DNA of 64,000 nucleotides from Parafrankia sp041008525 (lineage in GTDB: Bacteria; Actinomycetota; Actinomycetes; Frankiales; Frankiaceae), in the NCBI RefSeq assembly GCF_041008525.1, contig NZ_JBFLUG010000034.1:1-64000 (forward strand), given 5' to 3'. Of this stretch, positions 25,769 through 34,499 are shown in pieces. The translations under genes and the position numbers were made by a program. Under the pieces are notes generated by a model. That model worked only from the letters and a program-made list of their open reading frames with translations. It was not told where the DNA came from and did no database searches. How positions within the stretch are numbered: position 1 is the stretch's first letter; every line of letters starts with the position of its first letter.

Positions 25769-27724
25769 GTGTCGCTTCTGTCGACGATCGACAGCCCGCA
25801 GGACGTCAAGCGCCTCGACCACGAGGAACTGGTGGCGCTCGCGGCCGAGATCCGTGATTTCCTCATCAACGCGGTGGCCCGTACAGGCGGCCACCTCGGG
25901 CCGAATCTGGGGGCTGTCGAACTCACTCTCGCTATTCACAGGGTATTTGATTCGCCTTTTGACCGGGTCCTGTGGGACACCGGGCATCAGTCCTATGTTC
26001 ACAAGATTCTGACGGGTCGGCGGGAGGCATTTGACCGACTCCGTCAGCGTGGCGGGCTCTCTGGCTACCCATGCCAGGCGGAGTCCGAGCACGACATCAT
26101 CGAGAACTCGCACGCCTCGACGGCACTGTCCTACGCTGACGGCCTGTCGCGGGCCTACGCGCTGCGCGGGGAGAGCCGTGCGGTCGTGGCGGTCGTCGGT
26201 GACGGTGCCCTGACCGGTGGCATGTGCTGGGAGGCGCTGAACAACATCGCCGCCTCCGACCGGCAGGTCGTGATCGTTGTCAACGACAACGGCCGCTCCT
26301 ACTCGCCGACCATCGGCGGGCTGGCGGACCACCTCGCCTCGCTGCGGCTGGCGCCCGAGTACGAGCAGGTCCTCGACGTCGTCAAGCAGGTGCTGGGTCG
26401 CACGCCGCTCGTCGGCGCGCCGCTGTTCGACGCCCTGCACGGCATCAAGCGGGGCATCAAGGACGTCGTGACCCCGCAGGGCATGTTCGAGGACCTGGGG
26501 CTGAAGTACGTCGGCCCGATCGACGGCCACGACGTGGCCGCGATGGAGTCGGCGCTGCGTCGGGCCAAGGACTTCGGCGGCCCGGTGATCGTGCACGCGA
26601 TCACCCGGAAGGGCTTCGGCTACCCGGCGGCCGAGCAGGACGAGGCCGACAACTTCCACGCCGTCGGCGTCATCGACCCGGCCACCGGCAAGCCGGTGTC
26701 GGCGTCCAAGGGCACGACCTGGACGTCGGTGTTCTCCGAGGAGATCGTCCGGATCGGCGCCGAGCGGCCGGACGTGGTCACCATGACCGCGGCCATGCTG
26801 CAGCCGGTGGGCCTGAAGGCGTTCGCGAAGGCGTTCCCCGACCGGGTGTTCGACGTCGGTATCGCCGAGCAGCACGCGGTCACCTCCGCGGCGGGCCTGG
26901 CGATGGGCGGCCTCAAGCCGGTCGTGTGCATCTACGCGACCTTCCTGAACCGGGCGTTCGACCAGGTCCTGATGGACGTGGCGATGCACCGCCAGCCGGT
27001 GACCTTCGTGCTCGACCGCGCCGGGATCACCGGCGAGGACGGCGCGTCGCACAACGGCATGTGGGACATGTCGTTCCTGCAGGTCGTGCCCGGTCTGGCG
27101 ATCGCCGCACCGCGGGACGAGGCCACCCTGCGCGCCGAGCTCGACGAGGCCGTCTCGAACACCGACGGTCCGACGGTCGTCCGCTACCCCAAGGGCAAGA
27201 TCGCCCCGGAGACGCCGGCGATCGACAAGGTCGGCGGGGTCGACATCCTGTACCGGGCGCCGGCGGTGGCACGTCACCGCGAGGTGCTGCTGGTCTCGGT
27301 CGGCGCGATGGCCCCGACCTGTCTGGACGTCGCCGCGCGCGTCGCCAGCCAGGGCATCGGTGTCACCGTCGTCGACCCGCGGTGGGTCAAGCCGCTGGAC
27401 CCGGCGCTGGTCGAGCTGGCCCGTGAGCACGACCTGGTCGTCACGGTCGAGGACAACGGCCGGGTCGGCGGTGTCGGTGCGTCCGTCGCGCAGCTGCTGC
27501 GCGACGCCGACGTGGACGTCCCGCTCCGTGAGTTCGGGGTCGCCCAGCGGTTCCTCGACCACGGCAAGCGTGACGAGGTCCTCGCCGAGGTCGGCCTTGC
27601 TCCGCAGGACCTCGCCCGCAAGGTGATCGAGGCGGTTGCTCGCCGCCAGAACGCGCTGGCGGAAGAGGTCGAGTCGGCCGGCACGAGCAAGTCCAGCCAG
27701 GCCTCCGCTACCGGCCAGGCCTGA
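25769..27724 (+). CDS. dxs: 1-deoxy-D-xylulose-5-phosphate synthase
   Basis: This 651-residue thiamine-diphosphate enzyme is the first of the MEP isoprenoid pathway, joining pyruvate and glyceraldehyde 3-phosphate. Visible motifs are VWDTGHQSYVHKILTGR, the ThDP/Mg motif GDGALTGGMCWEALNN, GLKYVGPIDGHD, FDVGIAEQHAVT with the catalytic Glu, and DRAGITGEDGASHNG. The GTG at 25769 follows GGGAGGGAG; the frame is open 20 codons upstream but family sequence starts here. It has its own long upstream region and a following GC-rich hairpin, so it is probably a single-gene unit. Confidence 0.95.
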   Translation: MSLLSTIDSPQDVKRLDHEELVALAAEIRDFLINAVARTGGHLGPNLGAVELTLAIHRVFDSPFDRVLWDTGHQSYVHKILTGRREAFDRLRQRGGLSGYPCQAESEHDIIENSHASTALSYADGLSRAYALRGESRAVVAVVGDGALTGGMCWEALNNIAASDRQVVIVVNDNGRSYSPTIGGLADHLASLRLAPEYEQVLDVVKQVLGRTPLVGAPLFDALHGIKRGIKDVVTPQGMFEDLGLKYVGPIDGHDVAAMESALRRAKDFGGPVIVHAITRKGFGYPAAEQDEADNFHAVGVIDPATGKPVSASKGTTWTSVFSEEIVRIGAERPDVVTMTAAMLQPVGLKAFAKAFPDRVFDVGIAEQHAVTSAAGLAMGGLKPVVCIYATFLNRAFDQVLMDVAMHRQPVTFVLDRAGITGEDGASHNGMWDMSFLQVVPGLAIAAPRDEATLRAELDEAVSNTDGPTVVRYPKGKIAPETPAIDKVGGVDILYRAPAVARHREVLLVSVGAMAPTCLDVAARVASQGIGVTVVDPRWVKPLDPALVELAREHDLVVTVEDNGRVGGVGASVAQLLRDADVDVPLREFGVAQRFLDHGKRDEVLAEVGLAPQDLARKVIEAVARRQNALAEEVESAGTSKSSQASATGQA

Positions 27725-27730
27725 GTCGCT

Positions 27731-27762
27731 CCGCGGCGCCCGCTGCCCAGCGCGCGCCGCGG
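27731..27762 (+). terminator. GC-rich hairpin after dxs
   Basis: A 9-bp stem (27731-27739 with 27754-27762) starts six bases after the dxs stop, with a 14-base loop. A second, 7-bp hairpin with a 5-base loop lies at 27778-27796. Neither has a T run. Confidence 0.5.
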
Positions 27763-27859
27763 GGCCGACGCCCCGGGCCGGAACTGTCGGTTCCGGGCCG
27801 GAGCTGCCGGGTCGCGCCTTTCCGCGCGGCCCGGCGCTGGTGGTCGTGCGAGGACGTCC

Positions 27860-27865
27860 TACGCT
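27860..27865 (+). promoter_or_regulatory. -10 element TACGCT, candidate leaderless start
   Basis: TACGCT ends 6 bases before the GTG of the flippase-like gene, and there is no obvious ribosome site between them. Confidence 0.35.
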
Positions 27866-27871
27866 GACCTG

Positions 27872-28984
27872 GTGACAGGCGTCAGCGGGGCGGATCCAGA
27901 CGGGGACGCCCGGATCGACGGGACCCCGCCACGCCACCGGGGTGCCCGCTGGTGGGCTGTGCGCGGTGCGCTGGTGGTTGCCGCGGCACTGCTGGCCGTC
28001 GCTCTGGTGCGGCAGTGGAACGACGTCCGCGACTCGATCGGTGACCTGACGGCCCTCGGCCTCGGCGGTTCCGCCGTGGCGACGGTGCTGGCGGTCGGCG
28101 CCACCGTCCTGTCCTGGCGGGCGGTGATCGGCGGGCTCGGCGCGCGGCTGCCGCTGCGGGCCACCGTGCGGATCTTCTGCGTCGGCCAGATCGGCAAGTA
28201 CATCCCGGGCAGCGTCTGGCCCGTCCTCGCGCAGATGGAACTGTCCCGCGACTACGGCGTCTCCCGGCCGACGTCGGCCTCGGCAAGCCTGGTGGTGCTC
28301 GCGCTGGCGGTGCCGTGCGGTGGCGTCACCGCGGCAGCCACTCTGCCCTTTGTCTCCCGGGACGCCCTCACCGACTACTGGTGGGCGCTGGCGGTGGTGC
28401 CGCTGTTCGCGGTCGTGCTGTTCCCGCCGGTGCTCTCCCGACTGCTCGCCCTGGCCTTCCGCCTGCTGCGGCGCCCCCCGCTGGGCGAGCCGCTGACCGC
28501 CGGCCCCATCCTCGCCGGCGCCGGCTGGCTGATCGCCGGTTTCGTCTGCTACGGCATCGGGACCTGGCTTCTCGTGCGTGACCTCAGCCCACAGGTCGGT
28601 GGCGCCCGGCTGGTCGCGCTGTGCGTCGGTGCCTACGCGCTGGCCTGGACCGCGGGCTTCCTGGTCCTGGTGCTGCCGGCCGGGGCGGGGGTGCGCGAGG
28701 CCGTGCTGGTGCTCGCCCTCGCCCCCGCGCTGTCGAGCGGCCCGTCGACGCTGATCGCCGTCGTCGCCCGGCTGCTCGCCACCCTCGCGGACATCTTCTG
28801 GGCCCTGATCGGGGTCGCGCTGCGGCCACGGGACGAACCGGTCCCCGCGGGTGGCCCGCCCACCTCGCCCGCCTCGCCGCGGGGGCGTGTCGAGGACGGC
28901 CTCAGTGTGCGGGAGACGCGCGGAACCGCATCCGGAGACACGGGAGCTGCGGCCGTCGTTCCGGGCGCGCCTCGCGCCCGCTGA
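27872..28984 (+). CDS. Lysylphosphatidylglycerol synthase-type (UPF0104) membrane protein
   Basis: This 370-residue membrane protein with about eight helices is of the flippase-like LPG_synthase_TM fold. The family pattern RIFCVGQIGKYIPGSVWPVLAQMELSRDYG is near residues 108-137, and LPAGAGVREAVLVLAL is near residues 268-283. There is no C-terminal lysyl-transferase domain, so it is not MprF itself; stand-alone members are thought to move lipids or glycolipids. The Pro/Arg-rich C-terminus is cytoplasmic or disordered. It converges on fadB, with two strong inverted repeats between. Confidence 0.75.
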   Translation: MTGVSGADPDGDARIDGTPPRHRGARWWAVRGALVVAAALLAVALVRQWNDVRDSIGDLTALGLGGSAVATVLAVGATVLSWRAVIGGLGARLPLRATVRIFCVGQIGKYIPGSVWPVLAQMELSRDYGVSRPTSASASLVVLALAVPCGGVTAAATLPFVSRDALTDYWWALAVVPLFAVVLFPPVLSRLLALAFRLLRRPPLGEPLTAGPILAGAGWLIAGFVCYGIGTWLLVRDLSPQVGGARLVALCVGAYALAWTAGFLVLVLPAGAGVREAVLVLALAPALSSGPSTLIAVVARLLATLADIFWALIGVALRPRDEPVPAGGPPTSPASPRGRVEDGLSVRETRGTASGDTGAAAVVPGAPRAR

Positions 28985-29010
28985 GCCCCACCCCGGCAGC
29001 CCGGCTGTAT

Positions 29011-29064
29011 CCGCACACAGCTGTATCCGCACACAGCTCTGTGTGCGGATACAGCTGTGTGCGG
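29011..29064. terminator. Perfect 24-bp inverted repeat between convergent genes
   Basis: The arms 29011-29034 and 29041-29064 are exact inverted copies around a 6-base loop. The left arm belongs to a 16-bp tandem repeat, GCTGTATCCGCACACA, at 29004-29019 and 29020-29035. It lies just after the flippase-like gene and may stop transcription from both sides. Confidence 0.7.
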
Positions 29065-29116
29065 ACGACGGCCACCCAGCCCGGTCGGTGGGACCGGGCT
29101 GGGGCGGCAGCGGCGG

Positions 29117-29142
29117 CGCCTGAGCCGGAGCCGGCTCAGGCG
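29117..29142. terminator. 12-bp inverted repeat over the fadB stop codon
   Basis: Arms 29117-29128 and 29131-29142 pair perfectly around two bases. The fadB stop codon lies inside the right arm. As RNA the 2-base loop would open slightly. Confidence 0.5.
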
Positions 29143-31319
29143 ATCGTCGCCACGCCGGGCGGGTTGAAACGCTGCCCGGTCGCCTTCTCGCTGATCCCGG
29201 TGCGGTCCAGACAGGGCGTGATGCCGCCGAGGTGGAACGGCCAGCCCGCGCCGAGGATCATGCACAGGTCGACGTCCGCCGGCTCGGCGACGACCTTCTC
29301 GTCGAGCAGCAGCCGGATCTCCTGGGCGAGCGCCGTCAGCGCGGCTTCGCGGACCTGCTCCTGCGTCAGGGCCGCGGCGGTGCCGGCTCCCACGCCCCCT
29401 GAGCTCCCCGCCGGCCCGTCGGCGGGCCCGCGGACGAGCTCCGCGGCCTGCAGGTCGACGACCTGCCGGCCCTGCGCGTCGGTCGTGTAGAAACCGGCCT
29501 TCCCGGCGGCGACCAGCCGGGCCAGGCCAGCCGGGTCGCGGAACCGGTCCGGCGCCGTGCCGTGCAGGGTCTGCGCCACGTGCAGCGCCACCGGCGGCCC
29601 GACCAGCGACAGCAGGACGAGCGGCGACATCGGCAGGCCGAGCGGGTCCAGAGCGGTGTCGGCCTGCTCGATGGAGGTACCGGACTCGGTGGCGGCGAGC
29701 ACCTCGCCCAGGAACCGGGTGAGCAGGCGGTTCACCACGAACGCGGGGGCGTCCGCGACCAGCACGGCGTTCTTCTTCAGCTTCCGGGCCACCGCGAGCG
29801 TGGTCGCGACCGTGGCGTCGTCGCTGCGCGGGCTGCGGACCACCTCGACGAGGGGCAGGACGGCCACCGGGTTGAAGAAGTGCAGGCCCGCCACGCGCTC
29901 GGGATGGGTCAGATCGGCGGACATCTCGGCCACGGACAGCGCCGAGGTGTTCGTGAGCAGCACGGTCTCGGGCTTGACGTACGTCTCGAGCTCGGCGAGC
30001 ACCGTCTTCTTGATCGCCATGTCCTCGAAGACAGCCTCGATGATCAGGTCGGCGTCCGCGAACGCGTCCTTGGTCAGCGAGCCGGTGACGCTGGCCTTCA
30101 GCCGGTTGGCCCGGTCGGGCGAGATCCGCCTGCGCTGGAGCAGGTTGTCGAACTCCTGGTGGACGCGGGCGACTCCGGCGTCCAGGCGCTCCTGGTCGAG
30201 GTCGGTGATGACCACCGGGACCTCGAGCCGCTGTGCGAACAGGGCGGCGAGCTGGCTGGCCATCAGGCCGGCGCCGACGACCCCGACCTTCGTCACCGGC
30301 CGGGCCAGCGAGCGGTCCGGACCGCCGGCCGGCCGCTTCGCCCGCTTGTTGACCAGATCGAACGCGTAGAGGCCGGCGACAAGCTCCTCGCCGGCTCCGA
30401 GGTCTGCCAGTGCCGCGGACTCGGCCGCGTAACCCGTGTCGACGTCCGCTGTCTCGGCCAGGGCCATCAGTTCGAGCGCGCGGTAGGCGGCCGGAGCGGC
30501 GCCGTGCAGGCGGGCATCGGCGAGGGCGCGCCCGCGCTCCAGCGCCGCCGCCCACGCCGCGCCCCGCTCGACCGGCCGCCGGGCGGCGGCCGGGTCCTCC
30601 TCGCCACGCAGGACCCGGCCGACCCAGCGCAGCGCCTCCTCCAGGAAGTCCGCCGGCTCCAGCAGGACGTCCCCCAGCCCGAGGGCGAAGGCCTGCGGGC
30701 CGCGCAGGGTCCGGTTCTGGCTGAGGGCGTTCTCGATCATGATCGTGACCGCGTTCTCGGGGCCCACCAGGTTCGGCAGCAGCTGGGTGCCACCCCAGGC
30801 CGGGACGAGCCCGAGGAACACCTCGGGCAGCGCGAGTGCGGCGATGTCCGTCGACAGGGCCCGGTAGTCGCAGTGCAGTGCCAGCTCCAGGCCGCCGCCC
30901 AGTGCCGCCCCGTTGACCAGGGCGAAGGTCGGGACCTTCCGGTCGCCCAGCCGCCCCTCACCGACCCGGCGCAGCGCCGTGTGCCCGAGTTCGCCGAGCG
31001 CGGCGAGCTTCGGCCGGACCTCCTCCGGATCGGTCAGCGACGACCGGTAGGACAGGTCCGCGCCGACACAGAAGATGAACGGCTTGCCCGTCACCGCGAC
31101 CGCCGCCACCGGCGGGTCGTGCGCCTCGATCTCCTCGACCGCGGCGATCAGGGACCGCAGGCCAGCTGGGCCGAAGGTGTTCGGGCGGGTGTGGTCGTGC
31201 CCGTTGTCGAGGGTGATGAGGGCGACCGGGCCAGCCACGCCGGGCAGCTGCGCGTACCGGACATGGGCATGTGTGACCACCTCGTCCGGATGATCAAGAG
31301 TCACCGCGGCGCTGCTCAT
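29136..31319 (-). CDS. fadB: Bifunctional enoyl-CoA hydratase / 3-hydroxyacyl-CoA dehydrogenase
   Basis: This 727-residue fatty-acid beta-oxidation protein has an N-terminal crotonase domain (about residues 18-215), with oxyanion-hole segments GKPFIFCVGADLSY and NGAALGGGLELALHCDYR. A 3-hydroxyacyl-CoA dehydrogenase domain begins at VGVVGAGLMASQLAALFA (about residue 343) with LHFFNPVAVLPLVEV. C-terminal 3HCDH domains end in GGITPCLDRTG. The LMASQLA wording resembles mycobacterial FadB, as I recall it. ATG 31319 has GGGAGACGGAG just upstream, and the open frame beyond is antisense-like. It is transcribed after fadA with 128 bases between. Confidence 0.92.
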   Translation of the reverse strand: MSSAAVTLDHPDEVVTHAHVRYAQLPGVAGPVALITLDNGHDHTRPNTFGPAGLRSLIAAVEEIEAHDPPVAAVAVTGKPFIFCVGADLSYRSSLTDPEEVRPKLAALGELGHTALRRVGEGRLGDRKVPTFALVNGAALGGGLELALHCDYRALSTDIAALALPEVFLGLVPAWGGTQLLPNLVGPENAVTIMIENALSQNRTLRGPQAFALGLGDVLLEPADFLEEALRWVGRVLRGEEDPAAARRPVERGAAWAAALERGRALADARLHGAAPAAYRALELMALAETADVDTGYAAESAALADLGAGEELVAGLYAFDLVNKRAKRPAGGPDRSLARPVTKVGVVGAGLMASQLAALFAQRLEVPVVITDLDQERLDAGVARVHQEFDNLLQRRRISPDRANRLKASVTGSLTKDAFADADLIIEAVFEDMAIKKTVLAELETYVKPETVLLTNTSALSVAEMSADLTHPERVAGLHFFNPVAVLPLVEVVRSPRSDDATVATTLAVARKLKKNAVLVADAPAFVVNRLLTRFLGEVLAATESGTSIEQADTALDPLGLPMSPLVLLSLVGPPVALHVAQTLHGTAPDRFRDPAGLARLVAAGKAGFYTTDAQGRQVVDLQAAELVRGPADGPAGSSGGVGAGTAAALTQEQVREAALTALAQEIRLLLDEKVVAEPADVDLCMILGAGWPFHLGGITPCLDRTGISEKATGQRFNPPGVATIA

Positions 31320-31396
31320 GCTCCGTCTCCCATTCGGCCGAAGATGTGACGATGCGAAGGTTCGAGGTCGAGGGTGCTGGCGGGTCGGTGCGTCGG

Positions 31397-31445
31397 CGAC
31401 CGGGTGCCGGCGACCGGGTGCCGGCGGGCCGGGTGCCGGCAGGCC
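31397..31445 (-). repeat. Tandem 14-16 bp repeats between fadA and fadB
   Basis: CGACCGGGTGCCGG occurs at 31397-31410 and 31411-31424. A variant copy with GGGCCGGGTGCCGG and a partial copy follow up to the fadA stop. The run sits in the short fadA-fadB spacer. Confidence 0.75.
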
Positions 31446-31447
31446 GG

Positions 31448-32653
31448 TCAGGCGGCCTGGTGGTGGGGGTTCTCCCAGATCGTGGTGGCGCCCATGCCGA
31501 TGCCCACGCACATCGCGGTGAGGCCGTAGCGCACCTCGGGGTGCTCCTCGAACTCCCGGGCGAGCTGGGTCATCAGCCGCACGCCGCTGGAGGCGAGCGG
31601 GTGGCCGTACGCGATCGCACCGCCGTACGGGTTGACCCGCGGGTCGTCGTCGTCGAGGCCGAAGTGGTCGAGGAAGGCGAGGACCTGCACGGCGAACGCC
31701 TCGTTGAGCTCGAACAGCCCGATGTCGTCGATGGTCAGGCCGGTGCGGGCCAGCGCCTTCTCCGTGGAGGGAATCGGGCCGACGCCCATGACCTCCGGTT
31801 CCACGCCGGCGAACCCGAAGCCGACCAGCGTCATCTTCCGGCTCAGGCCCAGCTCCGCGACGACGTCGGCGGCGGCCAGGACGCATCCGGTGGCGCCGTC
31901 GTTGATGCCCGCGGCGTTGCCCGCGGTGACCCGGCCATGCGGCCGGAACGGCGTCCGCAGGCCCGAGAGGCCCTCCAGCGTGGTGCCGGGGCGGGGCGGC
32001 TCGTCCGCGGTGACCAGCTCCCACCCGCTCTCGGTGTGCCGGGCCGCGACCGGGACGAGATCGGGCTGGATCCGGCCGTCCGCGTAGGCCTTCGCCGCCT
32101 TCGTCTGCGAGGCGACCGCGTAGGCGTCGGCCCGCGCCCGGGTGATGGCCGGGTAGCGGTCGTGGACGTTCTCCGCGGTCAGGCCCATCACGAGCGCCGA
32201 CGGGTCGACGAGCTTCTCGGAGACGAACCGGGGGTTGGGGTCGACCCCCTCGCCCATCGGGTGCCGCCCCATGTGCTCGACGCCGCCGGCGATCGCCAGA
32301 TCGTAGGCACCGATGCCGATGGCGGACGCGGCCGTGGTCACCGCGGTGACGGCGCCGGCGCACATCCGGTCGATGGAGTAGCCCGGCACCGACCTCGGCA
32401 GCCCGGCGAGAATGCCGGCCGTCCGGCCGAGAGTCAGGCCCTGGTCGCCGATCTGGGTCGTCGCCGCGATCGCGACCTCGTCGATCCGCTCCGGCGGCAG
32501 GGACGGATTGCGCCGCAGCAGTTCACGGATGACCCGGACGACCAGGTCGTCCGCCCGGGTCTCGGTGTAGACACCCTTGGCCTTGCCGAACGGCGTACGC
32601 ACCCCGTCGACGAACACCACATCGCGGATCGAACCCCGCGCGTTCACGAACAT
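31448..32653 (-). CDS. fadA: Acetyl-CoA acyltransferase (thiolase)
   Basis: This 401-residue thiolase is the last step of beta-oxidation. It has the acyl-accepting Cys in YSIDRMCAGAVTAV (near residue 97), NEAFAVQVLAF, AYGHPLASSG and the second catalytic Cys in AMCVGIGMGATTIWEN. The wording is that of the FadA partner of mycobacterial FadB (as in Rv0859-Rv0860), here in the same order on the minus strand. ATG 32653 is used, with GTG 32656 immediately before it also in frame. It probably shares a transcript with fadB to make the trifunctional complex. Confidence 0.92.
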   Translation of the reverse strand: MFVNARGSIRDVVFVDGVRTPFGKAKGVYTETRADDLVVRVIRELLRRNPSLPPERIDEVAIAATTQIGDQGLTLGRTAGILAGLPRSVPGYSIDRMCAGAVTAVTTAASAIGIGAYDLAIAGGVEHMGRHPMGEGVDPNPRFVSEKLVDPSALVMGLTAENVHDRYPAITRARADAYAVASQTKAAKAYADGRIQPDLVPVAARHTESGWELVTADEPPRPGTTLEGLSGLRTPFRPHGRVTAGNAAGINDGATGCVLAAADVVAELGLSRKMTLVGFGFAGVEPEVMGVGPIPSTEKALARTGLTIDDIGLFELNEAFAVQVLAFLDHFGLDDDDPRVNPYGGAIAYGHPLASSGVRLMTQLAREFEEHPEVRYGLTAMCVGIGMGATTIWENPHHQAA

Positions 32654-32888
32654 CACCGGCCTCCTCGACGCACTTGTCCGTCGACGGCGCGTATGCGGCC
32701 CGCCGCCACCGGTGCCCGGCCGGGTGCCCCGAAGGTGGTGCCGACCGTGACGGACACCAGCCTACGGCAGGAGTTACCGACGGGTAGGTAATGGGCGTCG
32801 CTCCGGTGGTGGATCAGTGCTCTGGACTGCCGACCTGTCCTCCGCGCCCGCGTTCCGCGCGGGGGAACAGCGCAGGTGACGAGGCCTG

Positions 32889-34388
32889 TCAGGTCGCGGA
32901 CGGCTCCCCGCCGGTCTCACCGGCAGCGTCGCGGGCGGCCTGCGCGCGCGGCGCCGACCGCCGGGTCCTGGCCGCCGTCCCGGCCGCGTTGGCGGCGGAG
33001 GCCGAGGTGGCGGCGGAGGCCGAGGTGGCGGGCGCTGCGCGGCCTGGCGGTGCGGGGGGCGGGTCGGCGAGCGCGGCCGCCACCGCGGTGGCGGTCAGGG
33101 CCACCTGCCACGGCCGGGCCCCACCGGTCGTGAGCGCCGCCGTGACGGCCGCCGCGTCCCGGCCTGGCGGCGGGCTCCAGGTGACACGGCGGGCCAGCGC
33201 GGGCTCCAGCAGGTTCTCGACCGGCATGCCCTGGTCGTCGGCGATGGCGTTCAGCGCGGCTCGCACCCGGGCCAGCCGGGCGGCCGCCACCGGGTCGCGC
33301 TCGGCCCAGCGGTTCTGGGGCGGCAGCCCGTCCCCACCCGGCCCGGCGCTGCTCGGGAGCTGGCTGTCGGGCAGCTCAGCCGCCGCGCGGAGGGCGTCCA
33401 TCCAGGTCGTGGCCGACCGTCGCAACCGGTGGCCGGAGAAGACCGGCAGCCGGGTCAGGGCGGCTGCGTCCTCGGGGGCCTTGAGGACGGCGTCCATGAT
33501 CGCGCTGTCGGGGAGCACCCGCCCGGGCGCGATGTCGCGGGCGCGGGCGACCCTGTCGCGGGCCAGCCACATGGCGCGTACCGCGGCGAGCTGGCGCCGG
33601 TTGCGCGCGCGGTGGATACCACTGGTGCGGCGCCACGGTTCGGCCCGTGGCTCGCGCGGGGGAGCGGCGGCGATCGCGGCGAACTCCTGGCGGGCGAAGT
33701 CAATCTTGTTCTGGTCGGTCAGCTCCGCCTCCAGGTGGTCGCGCAGCTCCACGAGCAGCTCCACATCGAGCGCGGCGTAGCGCAACCAGGGCTCCGGCAG
33801 CGGCCGGGTCGACCAGTCGGCGGCGGAGTGCCCCTTCTCCAGCCCGTAGCCGAGCACCCGCTCGACCATCGCGCCGAGACCGACCCGCTCGTAGCCCAGC
33901 AGCCGTCCGGCGAGCTCCGTGTCGAACAGGGTGGACGGGTGCAGCCCGAGCTCGGCGAGGCACGGCAGGTCCTGGCTGGCCGCGTGCAGGACCCATTCGG
34001 CCTCGCCCACCGCGGCCTGCACTCCGCTCAGGTCGGGCAGCGCCACCGGGTCGATGAGCAGCGTCCCGGCGCCGCGGCGGCGGATCTGCACGAGGTAGGC
34101 CCGCTGGCTGTACCGGTAGCCGGACGCCCGCTCGGCATCGAAGGCGACCGGGCCGTTGCCTGCGGCCAGGAGCTCGGTGGCCGCCACGAGGTCGTGGACG
34201 TCCTCGAGCACGGGCGGCACGCCGTCAGCCGGCTCCAGCAGGGGGATGGGGACGGTCGCCGACGCGTCGGCGGCAGCATCGGCTGCCGCACCCTCACTGA
34301 CCAGGTGTGTTGAGTCAGGAACCGTCGACGTCACGATCGGCGATGGTACGTGTGAATGGCCGTGCTGGCAGCCCAGACGGCTGAGCAT
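32889..34388 (-). CDS. Ribonuclease D-like 3'-5' exonuclease with HRDC domain
   Basis: This 499-residue DEDD-family nuclease processes RNA 3' ends. ExoI is FDAERASGYRY (about residue 83), ExoII includes LHAASQDLPCLAELG and ExoIII has YAALDVELLVEL. A basic middle (RRTSGIHRARNRRQLAAVRAMW) and an HRDC domain follow (LPVFSGHRLRRSATTW nearby). The C-terminus is an Ala/Ser-rich tail with an 18-bp tandem repeat. The ATG at 34388 is chosen because a TATAAT element ends 8 bases before it. A GTG six bases upstream would lie before the predicted transcript start. M. tuberculosis Rv2681, next to a DUF3000 gene, is the equivalent. Confidence 0.85.
   Translation of the reverse strand: MLSRLGCQHGHSHVPSPIVTSTVPDSTHLVSEGAAADAAADASATVPIPLLEPADGVPPVLEDVHDLVAATELLAAGNGPVAFDAERASGYRYSQRAYLVQIRRRGAGTLLIDPVALPDLSGVQAAVGEAEWVLHAASQDLPCLAELGLHPSTLFDTELAGRLLGYERVGLGAMVERVLGYGLEKGHSAADWSTRPLPEPWLRYAALDVELLVELRDHLEAELTDQNKIDFARQEFAAIAAAPPREPRAEPWRRTSGIHRARNRRQLAAVRAMWLARDRVARARDIAPGRVLPDSAIMDAVLKAPEDAAALTRLPVFSGHRLRRSATTWMDALRAAAELPDSQLPSSAGPGGDGLPPQNRWAERDPVAAARLARVRAALNAIADDQGMPVENLLEPALARRVTWSPPPGRDAAAVTAALTTGGARPWQVALTATAVAAALADPPPAPPGRAAPATSASAATSASAANAAGTAARTRRSAPRAQAARDAAGETGGEPSAT
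32989..33024 (-). repeat. 18-bp tandem repeat in the RNase D tail
   Basis: GGCGGCGGAGGCCGAGGT occurs at 32989-33006 and 33007-33024, giving the repeated Ala/Thr/Ser residues of the C-terminal tail. Confidence 0.85.
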
Positions 34389-34396
34389 TCGCACTG

Positions 34397-34402
34397 ATTA
34401 TA
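34397..34402 (-). promoter_or_regulatory. -10 element TATAAT, candidate leaderless start of the RNase D gene
   Basis: The minus strand reads TATAAT from 34402 to 34397, the best consensus -10 in the window, in an AT-rich island. It ends 8 bases before the ATG at 34388. No clear -35 is present. Confidence 0.55.
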
Positions 34403-34424
34403 CGCTTAGTGTTCGTTCTTAGCG
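34403..34424. promoter_or_regulatory. Inverted repeat abutting the RNase D -10 element
   Basis: CGCTTAG (34403-34409) and CTTAGCG (34418-34424) are near-exact inverted copies (one T:T mismatch) separated by 8 bases. They occupy the promoter spacer and could be an operator. Confidence 0.35.
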
Positions 34425-34499
34425 TACGAGTAGTCATGACGGCTGCATTCTGTTGACATGCCTGGCGCGCAGTGTCCGCGCCAGGCGCGACGTGATGAC

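Noticed and set aside
25565..29032. A very long open frame on the minus strand opposite dxs and the flippase-like gene
   Set aside because: It has no recognisable domain, is rich in Arg, Gln and Asp, and is opposite clearly conserved genes. Long antisense frames are expected in DNA of this GC content.
34400..34425. A LexA (SOS) box at the RNase D promoter
   Set aside because: The site has GAACGAAC in tandem, not the GAAC-N4-GTTC inverted pattern.
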